Positions 18,863 to 27,851 of a stretch of DNA of 64,000 nt are shown piece after piece. Positions within the stretch are counted from its first letter, which is position 1, and every line of letters begins with the position of its first letter. The stretch is taken from positions 1 to 64,000 of the forward strand of contig NZ_JAFFQA010000021.1 in NCBI RefSeq assembly GCF_016919065.1, in the 5' to 3' direction. Position numbers and translations under genes: made by a program. A model generated the notes under the pieces. It was not told the origin of the DNA. It saw nothing but the letters and a program-made list of their open reading frames with translations, and did no database searches. This DNA is from Desulfobulbus rhabdoformis (GTDB taxonomy: Bacteria > Desulfobacterota > Desulfobulbia > Desulfobulbales > Desulfobulbaceae).

Positions 18863-20070
18863 TCAGGCCTTATACGCCCAGACCATGTATACAGGATCAC
18901 TGAACCAGAGCTCCTGGTGCGGATCGTCTGCTGGCCTGGGCCAGCCGCGTTGGGAGAGCGTGTGCAGGTTGGTAAAACCACCGGTGGTGTGCAGTAACTC
19001 AGAGACCCAACCAAGACGCTCAAACTCGTGCATCTGCGTCCAGGCTTGAATTGCCTTGGGGGAAACCAACGGTTGGAAAAGGCCAATGCGATGACGCCAC
19101 CGGGGCGGAGCACACGTTTGAGTTCAGATAATGTCTTCAGTGGATTCGTCAGATACTCTATGGATGCGGTACAGATGATGGCATCAAAGCTTGCATCATC
19201 CAGGTTAAGCTGGGGGGTGGTATTGAGATCCTGCACCAGTCTTTGAGTTGCCCGGGCATTTTGCGCCAGCTCCTTCTTGTTCATCCCTAAGACGGTGAGG
19301 TCTGCAAGTTCAAGAGACTCCGGGAGGTGAGAATCCCAGCTCCCCATACAGTCAAGTACCTTGCTTCCCGGGGGGATCAACCTGGCGTACTTCTTACTGA
19401 TAGTTGCCCGCGCGTTACTGTCTAAATGCTGGACCAAACGCGGTTCCTGGTAAAATAGGTCATCTGGTCGTTCATCGCTGCGCTCAAAATTTTCCGATGT
19501 AAAATAGCCAGAAGCGTCCCCCTGAAACCGGGCCTGCATCCCTGGCCCATCGCTGGTGATACGTTCCAACCAATCCTCACAGCGGCCGCCCCGTTCTTTC
19601 TGCTGCTCCTGGACATCAAGAATTTTCATTGTCAGCTTGAGATCGTACCCTGCCAGAGGATGGTTGAGGTCAAATACCCATTTTTCTCCTTCATAACCCA
19701 GAAAACGACAAGGAGTTAGAGTTGCCTGGTAGATCCCCCCTACGCCGTGGAGCATGCCCTGAGGGTAGTATCGCCCGGGGATGGGCGTTATTGGCTCGCC
19801 AGACGCATTGGTGCCGCGGAACTGATGTGGGCGTACCAGGATGCGCCGATTCTTTTGGTAGGGAGTGGGAAACTGATCTGCTGACAGGGTAATTTCTGCC
19901 TCATCTCCGAGAGACTTTCCTCTGAGTGCGCTCACAAGGGATGGGCTCAGGACATCGCGCCAGAAACTCACCGGATGTGCCCAGAGTTTTTCTCGATGAG
20001 TGGCCTCCCTTGATTTCCAGCTCAGAGTGAATTCTGCGGTAACGCGACTGTATGCATTAATCGTATGCAT
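18863..20070 (-). pseudogene. FKBP-like domain / methyltransferase fusion, homopolymer frameshift
   Basis: The protein joins an N-terminal FKBP/SlyD-like domain (about residues 1-165, with the typical FDLNHPLAGYDLKL strand near 145-158) to a class I SAM methyltransferase (about 215-340). The latter shows GSKVLDCMGSWDSHLPE, DAIICTASIEYL and LKRVLRPGGVIALAFSNRW. After FSNRWFPP the frame breaks. Adding one C on the coding strand to the five-base run at 19058-19062 restores KAIQAWTQMHEFERLGWV, continuing to AYKA and a stop at 18863; the product would be about 402 residues. Without correction the frame runs into the SRPBCC start; with it a 21-bp gap remains. A sequencing error in the run is the simplest explanation. 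It sits 21 bp after photolyase, probably one operon. Confidence 0.82.
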
Positions 20071-20091
20071 GGTGTGTCTCCTTGCAGAAGG

Positions 20092-21468
20092 TTATGCAAA
20101 GAACGAAGCTTGCTGCTTTGAGGCCCAGGTGCGAATATAGCGTGGCACATCAAATTTTCGCCGAGCCCCATTTGCATTCATATAGCGAATAGAACCAAAA
20201 ACAGGTCGTTTCGCCCAACCTCGATCGTGCACTCCCCCCATGGACCAGGCTATACCCGTATACCCGTTGCTTTCTCGGCCATCCAGGGCATAACGGTCAT
20301 TCAAATAAATGGCAATACGCATGGCCTCGGTTGGGTTGGGTGTCCATTCGAGAATTTTTTTGGCCCAGTACATGCGCATGTATCCATGCATGGTCCCGGT
20401 CTGGACAAGTTGCCTTTGGGCTGCATTCCACAGCGGCTGGTGGGTTGCCGCCTGGTCGAATTCCTCCAGCGAGTAAAGGTATGGCCGCGGGTCTGCGCTG
20501 TGTTCCTCGAGGGTGCGTTGGGCCCACTCAGGAAAGGCGGATACCTGATCGTAGTCTGCGCTGTAGAAACAGAAGTTATCAGAGAGTTCTCTGCGAACGA
20601 CTAATTCCTCGATAAAGCTTTCAGTGTTTTCTCCGCTCAAGCCACGTTTATCAATTTCCAGAAGAATGCGTTGGGCTGAGGTCATGCCGAAATGAAGGTA
20701 GGGGGAGAGGTTCGAACAGACCTCCCTATTAGGATCATTTCGCTGGTCGTAGTTGTCCAAACGTGTGGACAAAAAGGTGGTCAGTGTCTGTAGGGCGCCC
20801 TCCTCTCCCGCTTGGAGCCAATCAACCGGCGCTACCGTTGTATCGACCTTGAGGGCCTGATGCAGCTCGGCAAAGGAGAGGCTTGCAGGTTGTCTGTCCC
20901 AGACGTGAGGGTGGGCTGAATATTCCGGAAAGGGGGTGAGGAACTCGGGGAGCAGCCTATGAATTTTGGGCCGAATGGTCCGAGCCATGTACTCCCGTTT
21001 GGGAGAAGCTATCCATACCGGTACTATGTTGCGTGAATCGACTTCCTGAACGGGTGCTGTTTGCCCCTTTAAAAGAGATTGTAACCATTGCCGCTTGATA
21101 CGCAGGGGATCAAAATCGGTAACAACCAGCGAGGGGCTCAGTTGCGTGCAGAGACGATTCATCTCCGTGGCCGGATCACCACTGCGCAAAATGAGAGGGA
21201 TGTTCGCCTGCTGCAGCCTAGGTGCACTCGCTTCCAATCCTTTGAGCAGAAAATCAAACTGACGCAACGTCGCCCCAAGAAATTCCGGAACCAGGCAAAA
21301 GACAACGGCCAGCGGTACCTGGCGACGCAGTGCCTCAGCTTGGGCATGAATAAGCGCCCAGTTATCGCGGAATCGAAATTCACGATGGACCCAGTAGAGA
21401 ACTGGCCCCTGCGGTCTGCTCTCGCCATTGTAGTGGCGAATGCGTCGTTGATCTATACGCTGTCCCAT
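20092..21468 (-). CDS. phr: Class II CPD photolyase
   Basis: This flavoprotein uses blue light to split cyclobutane pyrimidine dimers. The 458-residue protein matches class II photolyases: VLYWVHREFRFRDNWAL at the N-terminus (antenna/Rossmann part) and, in the FAD-binding C-terminal part, ESFIEELVVRRELSDNFCFY and MYWAKKILEW. The near-diagnostic ALDGRESNGYTGIAWSMGG is followed by HDRGWAKRPVFG. It heads a minus-strand cluster with the FKBP-methyltransferase and SRPBCC genes. A family A repeat lies 39 bp upstream of the start, so the promoter must lie in or beyond the repeat. A photolyase suggests at least occasional light exposure. Confidence 0.95.
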   Translation of the reverse strand: MGQRIDQRRIRHYNGESRPQGPVLYWVHREFRFRDNWALIHAQAEALRRQVPLAVVFCLVPEFLGATLRQFDFLLKGLEASAPRLQQANIPLILRSGDPATEMNRLCTQLSPSLVVTDFDPLRIKRQWLQSLLKGQTAPVQEVDSRNIVPVWIASPKREYMARTIRPKIHRLLPEFLTPFPEYSAHPHVWDRQPASLSFAELHQALKVDTTVAPVDWLQAGEEGALQTLTTFLSTRLDNYDQRNDPNREVCSNLSPYLHFGMTSAQRILLEIDKRGLSGENTESFIEELVVRRELSDNFCFYSADYDQVSAFPEWAQRTLEEHSADPRPYLYSLEEFDQAATHQPLWNAAQRQLVQTGTMHGYMRMYWAKKILEWTPNPTEAMRIAIYLNDRYALDGRESNGYTGIAWSMGGVHDRGWAKRPVFGSIRYMNANGARRKFDVPRYIRTWASKQQASFFA

Positions 21469-21507
21469 GTATGCAAGGCTTGAGGGAAGGAAAGAAAGGA
21501 AAATTAT

Positions 21508-21649
21508 GGGAATCTCGAATAATTGCTTTTTCTGCCAATCCCGGCGTCATGTTTAAAATTTTATCCTCGGAATATCGTGTATATGCCTGCTGTAAAATTT
21601 TGCACAATCCTTGGCCTTGATTGAAAAATCTAATTATTCAAGACACCCC
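21508..21649 (+). repeat. Repeat family A, copy 1
   Basis: This 142-bp element begins GGGAATCTCGAATAATT and ends AATTATTCAAGACACCCC. The ends form an imperfect terminal inverted repeat of about 26 bp. An internal inverted pair around AATTTTA/TAAAATT is also present, with 11 of 13 positions pairing. TATG occurs at both borders, allowing for a one-base change in the G/C runs. It lies 39 bp upstream of the photolyase start. Confidence 0.85.
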
Positions 21650-21683
21650 TATGTATTGTGGAAGGACTGAGAAATTAGGGTGA

Positions 21684-21718
21684 GCCTCCCCCTGATGGGG
21701 TTGCCATCAGGGGGAGGC
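21684..21718 (-). terminator. Strong hairpin after the small-protein gene
   Basis: GCCTCCCCCTGATGG and CCATCAGGGGGAGGC form a perfect 15-bp, GC-rich stem with a 5-nt loop. It lies 8 bp after the stop of the 66-residue gene on the minus strand. No clear T-run follows on that strand, so it could stop transcription weakly or protect the 3' end of the mRNA. Confidence 0.65.
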
Positions 21719-21726
21719 GTTAAACT

Positions 21727-21927
21727 TTACCAGCGCTCAGTGCCGATGAGCTCATTGACATTGGAGCAGCTGGCTTTCTCATGGTCAGTGAGGTCGCTGA
21801 ACCTCTTTACCCCACTGCGTCCATCATCGAGATTACAGCTGAACTCACGACCTTTATCATCGCGAACCCATACCATTGACTCGTAACCGATATTGCCAAG
21901 TTGTCTATCTCTTTCGCTAAATTCCAT
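21727..21927 (-). CDS. Small protein ending in VNELIGTERW
   Basis: This 66-residue hydrophilic protein has the N-terminal part GYESMVWVRDDKGREFSC, a Cys-containing middle (KASCSNVN) and the C-terminal LIGTERW. The ATG at 21927 has AAGGAG upstream (spacing 8) and is preferred over an upstream start that would add 11 residues. A paralogous, broken copy lies directly upstream on the same strand and shares GYxS, the Cys positions and VN(E/Q)LIGTERW. No signal peptide or membrane segment is seen. I do not recognise the family. The conserved Cys pair might bind metal or form a disulfide, but that is speculation. A 15-bp hairpin follows the gene. Confidence 0.72.
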   Translation of the reverse strand: MEFSERDRQLGNIGYESMVWVRDDKGREFSCNLDDGRSGVKRFSDLTDHEKASCSNVNELIGTERW

Positions 21928-21978
21928 TATATTTCTCCTTAATAGAGAGAGTTTTAACACTCGGGTCGAGTGAAGTAT

Positions 21979-22107
21979 TTACCAGCGCTCAGTTCCGATG
22001 AGCTGGTTTACGTCCATGCACTGTTTTTTTTTCAGTGCACGAATTGGGCAGACATATACTTTACCATTTTTGTCACTGATTCAGGCCAGTGATGCATATC
22101 CGCTCAT
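21979..22107 (-). pseudogene. Paralogous small gene with in-frame TGA at codon 9
   Basis: An excellent AGGAGG site precedes the ATG at 22107. The frame reads MSGYASLA, then TGA (22083-22081), then ISDKNGKVYVC and on to VNQLIGTERW with a TAA stop at 21979: 43 codons in all. The part on both sides of the TGA aligns with the downstream 66-residue paralogue, and the TGA falls exactly on its Trp (MVW against SLA-TGA). A TGG to TGA nonsense change, a base error or stop-codon readthrough are all possible. I see no selenocysteine-type hairpin at the right distance. The middle is shorter than in the paralogue. Confidence 0.65.
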
Positions 22108-22118
22108 ATCATCCTCCT

Positions 22119-22393
22119 ATGGATGTTTTTTTTCTGTCATTCGTTCTTATTTGCAACAGTAAGCAATAAAACCACGACCACAATGGGGGGAAAATAGGGG
22201 GTAATGATGATTTTCACTATCATTATTTTGAATAACTTGCTGAAAATATTGTTTAAAGATATATTTATGCGGGGTGAAAAAATAACAAAAAAAAGAGAGA
22301 GAAAATTTTAAAAAAGCTTAACTTAATAATGTTTAGGCTGAAATCTCAGAATACTGACCTCTTGACGAAGTACCCGAGCGGTATAATTATCTT
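22119..22393. other. AT-rich non-coding stretch before degP
   Basis: No gene is supported here. The sequence is AT-rich with purine runs (for example near 22290-22310). A TATAAT box is present at 22382-22387, but the nearest TTGACG lies only 14 bp upstream, too close for a standard sigma-70 promoter. Confidence 0.5.
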
Positions 22394-22449
22394 CTGAGTC
22401 CGTGAGCGTTCTCTGTTGTTCAGCAATTACCTGCCGTCACGGATGCAGG
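22394..22449. repeat. Repeat family B, short copy (B2)
   Basis: The left arm CTGAGTCCGTGA and right arm TCACGGATGCAGG enclose about 30 bp. Both arms match the ends of family B copies elsewhere. It lies about 190 bp upstream of degP. Confidence 0.7.
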
Positions 22450-22639
22450 TATCAGAAAGACCCTTTAGGTAGGTTGCAGAGTGCTTTCTTTGCCAATATC
22501 AGGGCCGTATCCGGGAGTGGTGTCCCGGGGATACAGTCCTGTGGAGAGCACTTGTCGATCTGCCAAAATCGCCTGTTGTGTTCGAAATCAGACGTCATAT
22601 CAATGACAACCCCTTCCATGAATCTGTGGAGCACAGACT

Positions 22640-24112
22640 ATGAACAAAATTGCTAAAGTAAACAAATTCAAACTTATGGCTTCCTGCCTGCTGTGTCTGA
22701 CATTGCTAGCAGGAACGTATGTGCCGGTGCATGCACAAAGCGAAAGCGATATTGCGGTTCTCGATCGATCAGCTAAAGCCTTTGCCTCGGTGGTTAAAAA
22801 AGCCGGGCCAGCAGTAGTGCATGTAGCGGTGGAAAAAGAAAAAGCCACCAACAGGCGTTCTCAGGATCCGTTTGAATTATTCAACGATCCTTTTTTTGAG
22901 CGCTTTTTTGGCCCTCAGTTTCGCCAACACCGCAAAAATCCCCAGCAAAAAAAGCGGAGCTACAAACAAAAGGCAGCAGGCTCCGGATTTATTATTGGCA
23001 GTGATGGTTACATCCTGACAAACAATCATGTGGTTGCCGATGCCGATGCGATCACGGTTCGTCTGGCTGATAAACGGGAGTTTAAAGCAACTGTGATCGG
23101 GACCGATCCCCAGTCCGATGTGGCCTTGATTAAGATTAAAGCCAAGGATTTACCGGTTATTCCTTTGGGAAATTCAGATGCACTGGAAGTTGGCGAATGG
23201 GTTATTGCCATTGGTAACCCCTTTGAACTCAACCAGACTGTGACCGTTGGGGTGGTCAGTGCCAAAGGCCGTAACCGCATGGGGATCACGGATTATGAAA
23301 ATTTCATTCAGACCGATGCGGCCATTAACCCCGGTAACTCGGGTGGTCCGCTTTTAAATATCCACGGCGAAGTCATCGGCATGAACACCGCCATTTTCTC
23401 CCGAAGCGGTGGCTATATGGGAATTGGCTTTGCTATTCCGATCAATATGGCCAAGAACATCGAGCAGCAGTTGCGTAAAAACGGAAAGGTTGCCCGTGGC
23501 TGGTTAGGGGTAATGATTCAGGATGTGAATGAGGATCTGGCCAATTCTTTTGGAGGCGAGGTCGGTGGTGCGTTGATTTCCGAGGTGAGCGATGACTCCC
23601 CGGCCAAGAAAGGCGGCCTGAAAAACGGCGATATCATCACTGGCATCAACGGAGAGAAAGTGTCAGACGTCGGTGATCTGCGCAACAAAATCGCCATGAC
23701 TCCCCCCAATACCACTCTGACTCTCAAGGTTCTACGCAATGGGAAATCAAAAGAGCTGCATGTGACTATCGGAGAGCAGCCCGGTGATATGTCGTCTTTC
23801 TCTCAGGAAGGTGGCAAGGATGGCCAGATGGGCAGCTTTGGTTTGAGCCTGCAGAACCTTACTGAAGAGCTGGCTGAACAGTTTGGCTACAAGAAGGATC
23901 AGGGCGTATTAATTGTTGATGTTGAAGACAACAGCCCGGCCTCTGAGCTTGGACTGCGATCCGGTATGCTGGTCGAAGAGGTTAACCGGGTACGCGTTCA
24001 TACACTTGACGACCTGCGCAAGGCGATCAAAGAGAGTCGCAATAAGCGCCAGGTCCTGCTGCGTGTGCGCTCCGGAAAACACAGCCAGTACGTAGTGTTG
24101 CAAAGCGAATAA
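22640..24112 (+). CDS. degP: Periplasmic serine protease DegP/HtrA (Do family)
   Basis: DegP degrades and chaperones misfolded proteins in the periplasm. The 490-residue protein has a signal peptide (residues 1-32, cleavage near VHA-Q). Its trypsin-like domain carries a visible triad: His130 (LTNNHVV), Asp160 (DPQSDVAL) and Ser234 (NPGNSGGPL). Two PDZ domains follow (about 280-375 and 395-488). GGAG lies 8 bp before the ATG and a strong terminator follows the stop, so it is likely monocistronic. Length and domain order are standard. Confidence 0.96.
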   Translation: MNKIAKVNKFKLMASCLLCLTLLAGTYVPVHAQSESDIAVLDRSAKAFASVVKKAGPAVVHVAVEKEKATNRRSQDPFELFNDPFFERFFGPQFRQHRKNPQQKKRSYKQKAAGSGFIIGSDGYILTNNHVVADADAITVRLADKREFKATVIGTDPQSDVALIKIKAKDLPVIPLGNSDALEVGEWVIAIGNPFELNQTVTVGVVSAKGRNRMGITDYENFIQTDAAINPGNSGGPLLNIHGEVIGMNTAIFSRSGGYMGIGFAIPINMAKNIEQQLRKNGKVARGWLGVMIQDVNEDLANSFGGEVGGALISEVSDDSPAKKGGLKNGDIITGINGEKVSDVGDLRNKIAMTPPNTTLTLKVLRNGKSKELHVTIGEQPGDMSSFSQEGGKDGQMGSFGLSLQNLTEELAEQFGYKKDQGVLIVDVEDNSPASELGLRSGMLVEEVNRVRVHTLDDLRKAIKESRNKRQVLLRVRSGKHSQYVVLQSE

Positions 24113-24149
24113 CCCCTGAATGCTCAGGTATTCAGGTGAAGCATTGAAA

Positions 24150-24187
24150 CAGCCGGTTCGAAACCTTTCGAACCGGCTGTTTTTTTG
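24150..24187 (+). terminator. Rho-independent terminator of degP
   Basis: AGCCGGTTCGAA and TTCGAACCGGCT form a long perfect stem with a short loop, followed by a run of T residues (24180-24186). It lies about 40 bp after the degP stop and before the convergent sensor-kinase gene. Confidence 0.93.
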
Positions 24188-24225
24188 AGGTGCCCAGGGA
24201 AACTACCGGGAATTGCTTTGTCATG

Positions 24226-27200
24226 TTACCCGAGCAGTTGCTCCGTAATGGTTTTCAGCAGTGAGTGGATGGTGAAAGGCTTTTTGATGAGTGGTATCTG
24301 GCAGTCATTATCTTCCTTAAGGACATCCCCTGCATAACCTGACATGAAAACAGTTTTGAGATTTGGCCGAAGGGCACGAATTTTACCGCAGAGCTCTTGC
24401 CCGTTCATCTCGGGCATGATCATGTCACTTAAGAGAAGGTCGATTTTGGTTTCAGGCTGGCTGCAGATGGTAAGTGCTTCACTGGGGGTCGAGGCCACCA
24501 GAACGGTATAGCCACTGGCCGCCAGCATATCCTGTGTCATCTGGCGAACGGTCTCCTCATCTTCAACCAGCAAAATAGTGCCTGTGTACTGGGGAAGAAT
24601 CGTCTCGGTTGGCCGTTCGCAAGCCTCGGTTATGGGAGCCAGGGTGCGCGGAAGAAAAACCTGAAAGGTTGTGCCGACTCCAAGCTCACTTTCCACCACG
24701 ACCTGTCCTCTGTTCTGGTTCACGATTCCATACACAGTCGCCAGGCCCAGGCCGGTCCCTTTGCCGCTCTCCTTGGTTGTGTAAAATGGCTCGAAGATAT
24801 GGAGCAGGGTGTCGGGCTGCATCCCCATTCCAGTGTCGCGGATACGTATTTGGACATAATCCCCTGGATTGAAATCGGGGTAGCGACTGGTGTAACTCGC
24901 TTCCAGGGTGACATTCTCTGTGGTCACCGTAATCTGACCATGCCCCTCAATGGCATCCCGGGCGTTGACAATCAGGTTCATCAGGATTTGATCAACCTGG
25001 GTCGAATCCATATACACCGGCCAGAGGTCAGGGGAGGTTTGTACCTCTACGTTGATATCTTCGCGGATGAGCCGCCCCAGCCACTTTTTAATCCCCTTAA
25101 CCAAGAGATTGAGATCAAGAACCTGGGGAGAGATTTCTTCTTGGCGGGAAAAGGCCAACAGTTGCCGAGTGATATCCCGGGAGTGGTTGGCAGCACGGAT
25201 GATCTGGTTGACATAGGCGTGCCTTTTTTCCTCGGCAACATGGCTTTGATTCATCAGGTCGGCATACCCGAGAATAACGGAGAGCTGGTTGTTGAAATCG
25301 TGGGCGACTCCGCCGGCCAGACGACCAATAGCCTCAATCTTCTGGGCCTGGCGCAGCTGGTTTTCCAGGGCGAGACGTTGCTGCTCGGACTCTTTTTCCT
25401 GGGTGCTATCCACCATGATGCCACGGCGCCAACGTGGGGTCCCGTTTTCCATTGCCACGGTGATTCGGTCCTGAATCCAGACCGTACGGCCATCTGCAGC
25501 CTGAAAACGATAGGTCAATTCATGGTCTTCTCCATGAGCGGTGGCTTTACGGGTGGCCTCATAGGCCCATTCTCTATCCTCTGGATGCAGATGGTGGCGC
25601 CAGAAATTATCCTCTGACCATTGATGCATAGGATAGCCCAAGAGTCTCTGTGCCTCACGACTGACGTAGGTAAAGCGCAAGCTGTCTGCATCTGTTTCCC
25701 AGACGATGCCATCTACCGAGTCGACCAGGTTTATGAAGCGCGTTCGCTCTTTGAGTAACTCTTTCTCAGTTCGTTTTTTTTCGGTGATATCCCAGGCGAT
25801 ACCCAATACCCCAATCAAGTTGCCGCTGTCATCGCGCACCGGGGTTTTGATGGTCTCCAGCAACTCCTGATGGCCATCATCGGCGTAGGTGACCCACTCT
25901 TCATTGATGCTGGGGGCATTATTTTCAACGGCTTGTTGATCAAACGTGCGAAACGCCAAAGCCACCTCTTGGGAGAAGAGCTGGTAGTCGTCCTGCCCGA
26001 TAATGTTGCCCTCTTTCTGGCCGACAAAGCGTTCAAAGCGGCTATTGCAACTTATGTATTTCCCCTCTGCATTTTTCAGCCAGATGAGCGCGGGGACGGT
26101 CTGCAAAAGGTTGCGCAGGTTCGAGCGCTCCTGCTCCAGGGCGATTTGCGTACATTTATGGACATGGACATCCTGGGCCATAAAATAGAGGCACTCTTCT
26201 TTGCTCACCTCAATGGGAATTAAATACATCAGGGCATAATGCAACACCCCGGATTTCAGGCGCAGCATAAAGGGAAAATTTTCCAGAACCCCTTTTTTGC
26301 GTAAAATAGCGATGGCAGCCTGACGTTCCTCAATCGTCCAGAGGCCAAGGTCAATGGAGCTGTGGCCAATGACTTCCTGGGCGGTCCATCCGGAGACGGC
26401 GGTAAATCCTGCGTTGATTTCAAGAAAACAACCATCTTCAAGCTGGGTTATGCCAGCCATATCCGGAATGAGTTGAAAGATGGATGCGTATTTTTGTTCT
26501 GAAAAACGGAGGTTCTCCTCGGTGATTGCCCGTTCTCTGATTTCCTTTTTCAAGGCCAGGTTATGGCGTTGTATTCGTCGTGGACGCTCAGCCAGCCAGC
26601 CGATCGCGAGGGCCAGCACCAAACTCAGACTGCTGCCAAGGTAGAGGCGTATGGACTGGGAAGGATCAAGAACCGGCCACCCCTGATGAGGGGCAGCACA
26701 GAGCTGCCATTGAGTGCCCGGGACCTCAACTGGCATGCAGACTGGATTCGCTTGAGCAAAAAGCTCTGTGTTCCCCAGGAGGATAACAGTGCCTTCTTCG
26801 TTTGTTGCTTCCGTATTTTTTTTCAGACCAATGGTCAAGGTTTCTGTGTTGGCCACATGGGCCTTCGCAAGCAGTTGTTCCACATCGGTGACAATGGATA
26901 CCACTCCCCAATACTTTGTAGAGTGTACAGCATCGTCCATCTTCCTGAAAACAGGGACTCGAACGATGAGTCCTCGTCCTCCCTGGACCAGTTGATGGGG
27001 GCCTGAAAATATAGGCTTTTTGGTGATTCGAGCCAGGCGAACATCCATATACTGCTTTGGATTCTTGGCGTATTCCAAACCTATAGCCCGGTGATTTTCC
27101 TTAAGGGGATAGATTTGTGTGATAACATCGTCAGGCGCGATGCCGATGTTGTGCATGGAGGGGTTGTTGTCAATAGCCTGTTGACTTAAGGCCTGAAAAA

Positions 27201-27471
27201 GATCCTGATTGATTGCACCTTCATGGGCAATGACCCCACTGATACCGGTGCTTGCATTGACCAGATTGAGCACTGCCCCTTCCAGTCTGGCTCGCATGGG
27301 CGCGAGTTCGTCAACAGCCTGGGATTTTTGCTTAAGCAGTTGCTGCTCCATATCCAACAGCGCAACCTGCCAGCTAAAGAGGGTGCCCAGGATAAAGACA
27401 AAACAAGTTATGGCCAGAGATATGAGTGATCTTGGAAAATATGAGGACAGCAGATGGCGGAGCAAGTGCAC
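24226..27471 (-). CDS. Hybrid sensor histidine kinase (CHASE-PAS-HisKA-HATPase-REC)
   Basis: This 1081-residue inner-membrane kinase starts with a membrane segment (about 15-38), then a periplasmic CHASE domain (about 70-215, with NPSMHNIGIAP and GPHQLVQGGRGLIVRVPVF) and a second membrane segment (about 275-297). Three PAS domains follow (about 325-440, 445-575, 580-700). HisKA carries AGGVAHDFNNQLSVILGYADL, with the phospho-acceptor His before DFNN; the HATPase domain has the N box MNLIVNARDAI. A C-terminal receiver (about 964-1081) has its Asp in LLLSDMIMPE. The ligand is unknown and no partner regulator is adjacent. The gene is alone on its strand. A family A repeat lies 35 bp upstream of its start. 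Confidence 0.93.
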   Translation of the reverse strand: MHLLRHLLSSYFPRSLISLAITCFVFILGTLFSWQVALLDMEQQLLKQKSQAVDELAPMRARLEGAVLNLVNASTGISGVIAHEGAINQDLFQALSQQAIDNNPSMHNIGIAPDDVITQIYPLKENHRAIGLEYAKNPKQYMDVRLARITKKPIFSGPHQLVQGGRGLIVRVPVFRKMDDAVHSTKYWGVVSIVTDVEQLLAKAHVANTETLTIGLKKNTEATNEEGTVILLGNTELFAQANPVCMPVEVPGTQWQLCAAPHQGWPVLDPSQSIRLYLGSSLSLVLALAIGWLAERPRRIQRHNLALKKEIRERAITEENLRFSEQKYASIFQLIPDMAGITQLEDGCFLEINAGFTAVSGWTAQEVIGHSSIDLGLWTIEERQAAIAILRKKGVLENFPFMLRLKSGVLHYALMYLIPIEVSKEECLYFMAQDVHVHKCTQIALEQERSNLRNLLQTVPALIWLKNAEGKYISCNSRFERFVGQKEGNIIGQDDYQLFSQEVALAFRTFDQQAVENNAPSINEEWVTYADDGHQELLETIKTPVRDDSGNLIGVLGIAWDITEKKRTEKELLKERTRFINLVDSVDGIVWETDADSLRFTYVSREAQRLLGYPMHQWSEDNFWRHHLHPEDREWAYEATRKATAHGEDHELTYRFQAADGRTVWIQDRITVAMENGTPRWRRGIMVDSTQEKESEQQRLALENQLRQAQKIEAIGRLAGGVAHDFNNQLSVILGYADLMNQSHVAEEKRHAYVNQIIRAANHSRDITRQLLAFSRQEEISPQVLDLNLLVKGIKKWLGRLIREDINVEVQTSPDLWPVYMDSTQVDQILMNLIVNARDAIEGHGQITVTTENVTLEASYTSRYPDFNPGDYVQIRIRDTGMGMQPDTLLHIFEPFYTTKESGKGTGLGLATVYGIVNQNRGQVVVESELGVGTTFQVFLPRTLAPITEACERPTETILPQYTGTILLVEDEETVRQMTQDMLAASGYTVLVASTPSEALTICSQPETKIDLLLSDMIMPEMNGQELCGKIRALRPNLKTVFMSGYAGDVLKEDNDCQIPLIKKPFTIHSLLKTITEQLLG

Positions 27472-27506
27472 CTCCGTGGCAAAGCAACCTGATGGGAAAG
27501 ACTAAA

Positions 27507-27664
27507 GGGAATCTTGAATAATTGCTTTTTCTGCCAATCTCGGCGTTATGCGAAAAATTTTATCCTCGGAGGTAAGCGAAGACTCCGATATCATGTATAT
27601 GCCTGCGGTAAAATTTTTCGCATGCCTTGATCTTGATTGAAAAATCTAATTATTCAAGACACCC
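27507..27664 (+). repeat. Repeat family A, copy 2
   Basis: This 158-bp copy is flanked by TAAA on both sides (27503-27506 and 27665-27668). The terminal inverted repeats match the other copies. The internal arms ATGCGAAAAATTTTA (27548-27562) and TAAAATTTTTCGCAT (27609-27623) are perfectly complementary over 15 bp. It is longer than the other copies because of about 16 extra bases in the loop. It lies 35 bp upstream of the hybrid kinase start. The rest of 27472-27851 holds no gene. Confidence 0.9.
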
Positions 27665-27851
27665 TAAAATTGCTTGAAAATATTGGAAGATATCACTCAG
27701 CATAACAGTGGAATCAACAAAGTCAAGCTTCACACATCAGGTAATTTTTGAGTTGCCACAACAGGGGCAAACGCCTACTTATGTGAGATGCAACCAGCCA
27801 ACATTTCCCAAGCGTATTTATGGAGATACGCTGTATTCCCGGCTCCGCTCT

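Noticed and set aside
22081..22083. Selenocysteine codon in the small paralogue
   Set aside because: The aligned residue in the paralogue is Trp rather than Cys, and no SECIS-like stem-loop lies at the required distance downstream; TGG to TGA is simpler.
22362..22387. Sigma-70 promoter TTGACG...TATAAT for degP
   Set aside because: The spacer is only 14 bp, too short; and the start codon is more than 250 bp away.
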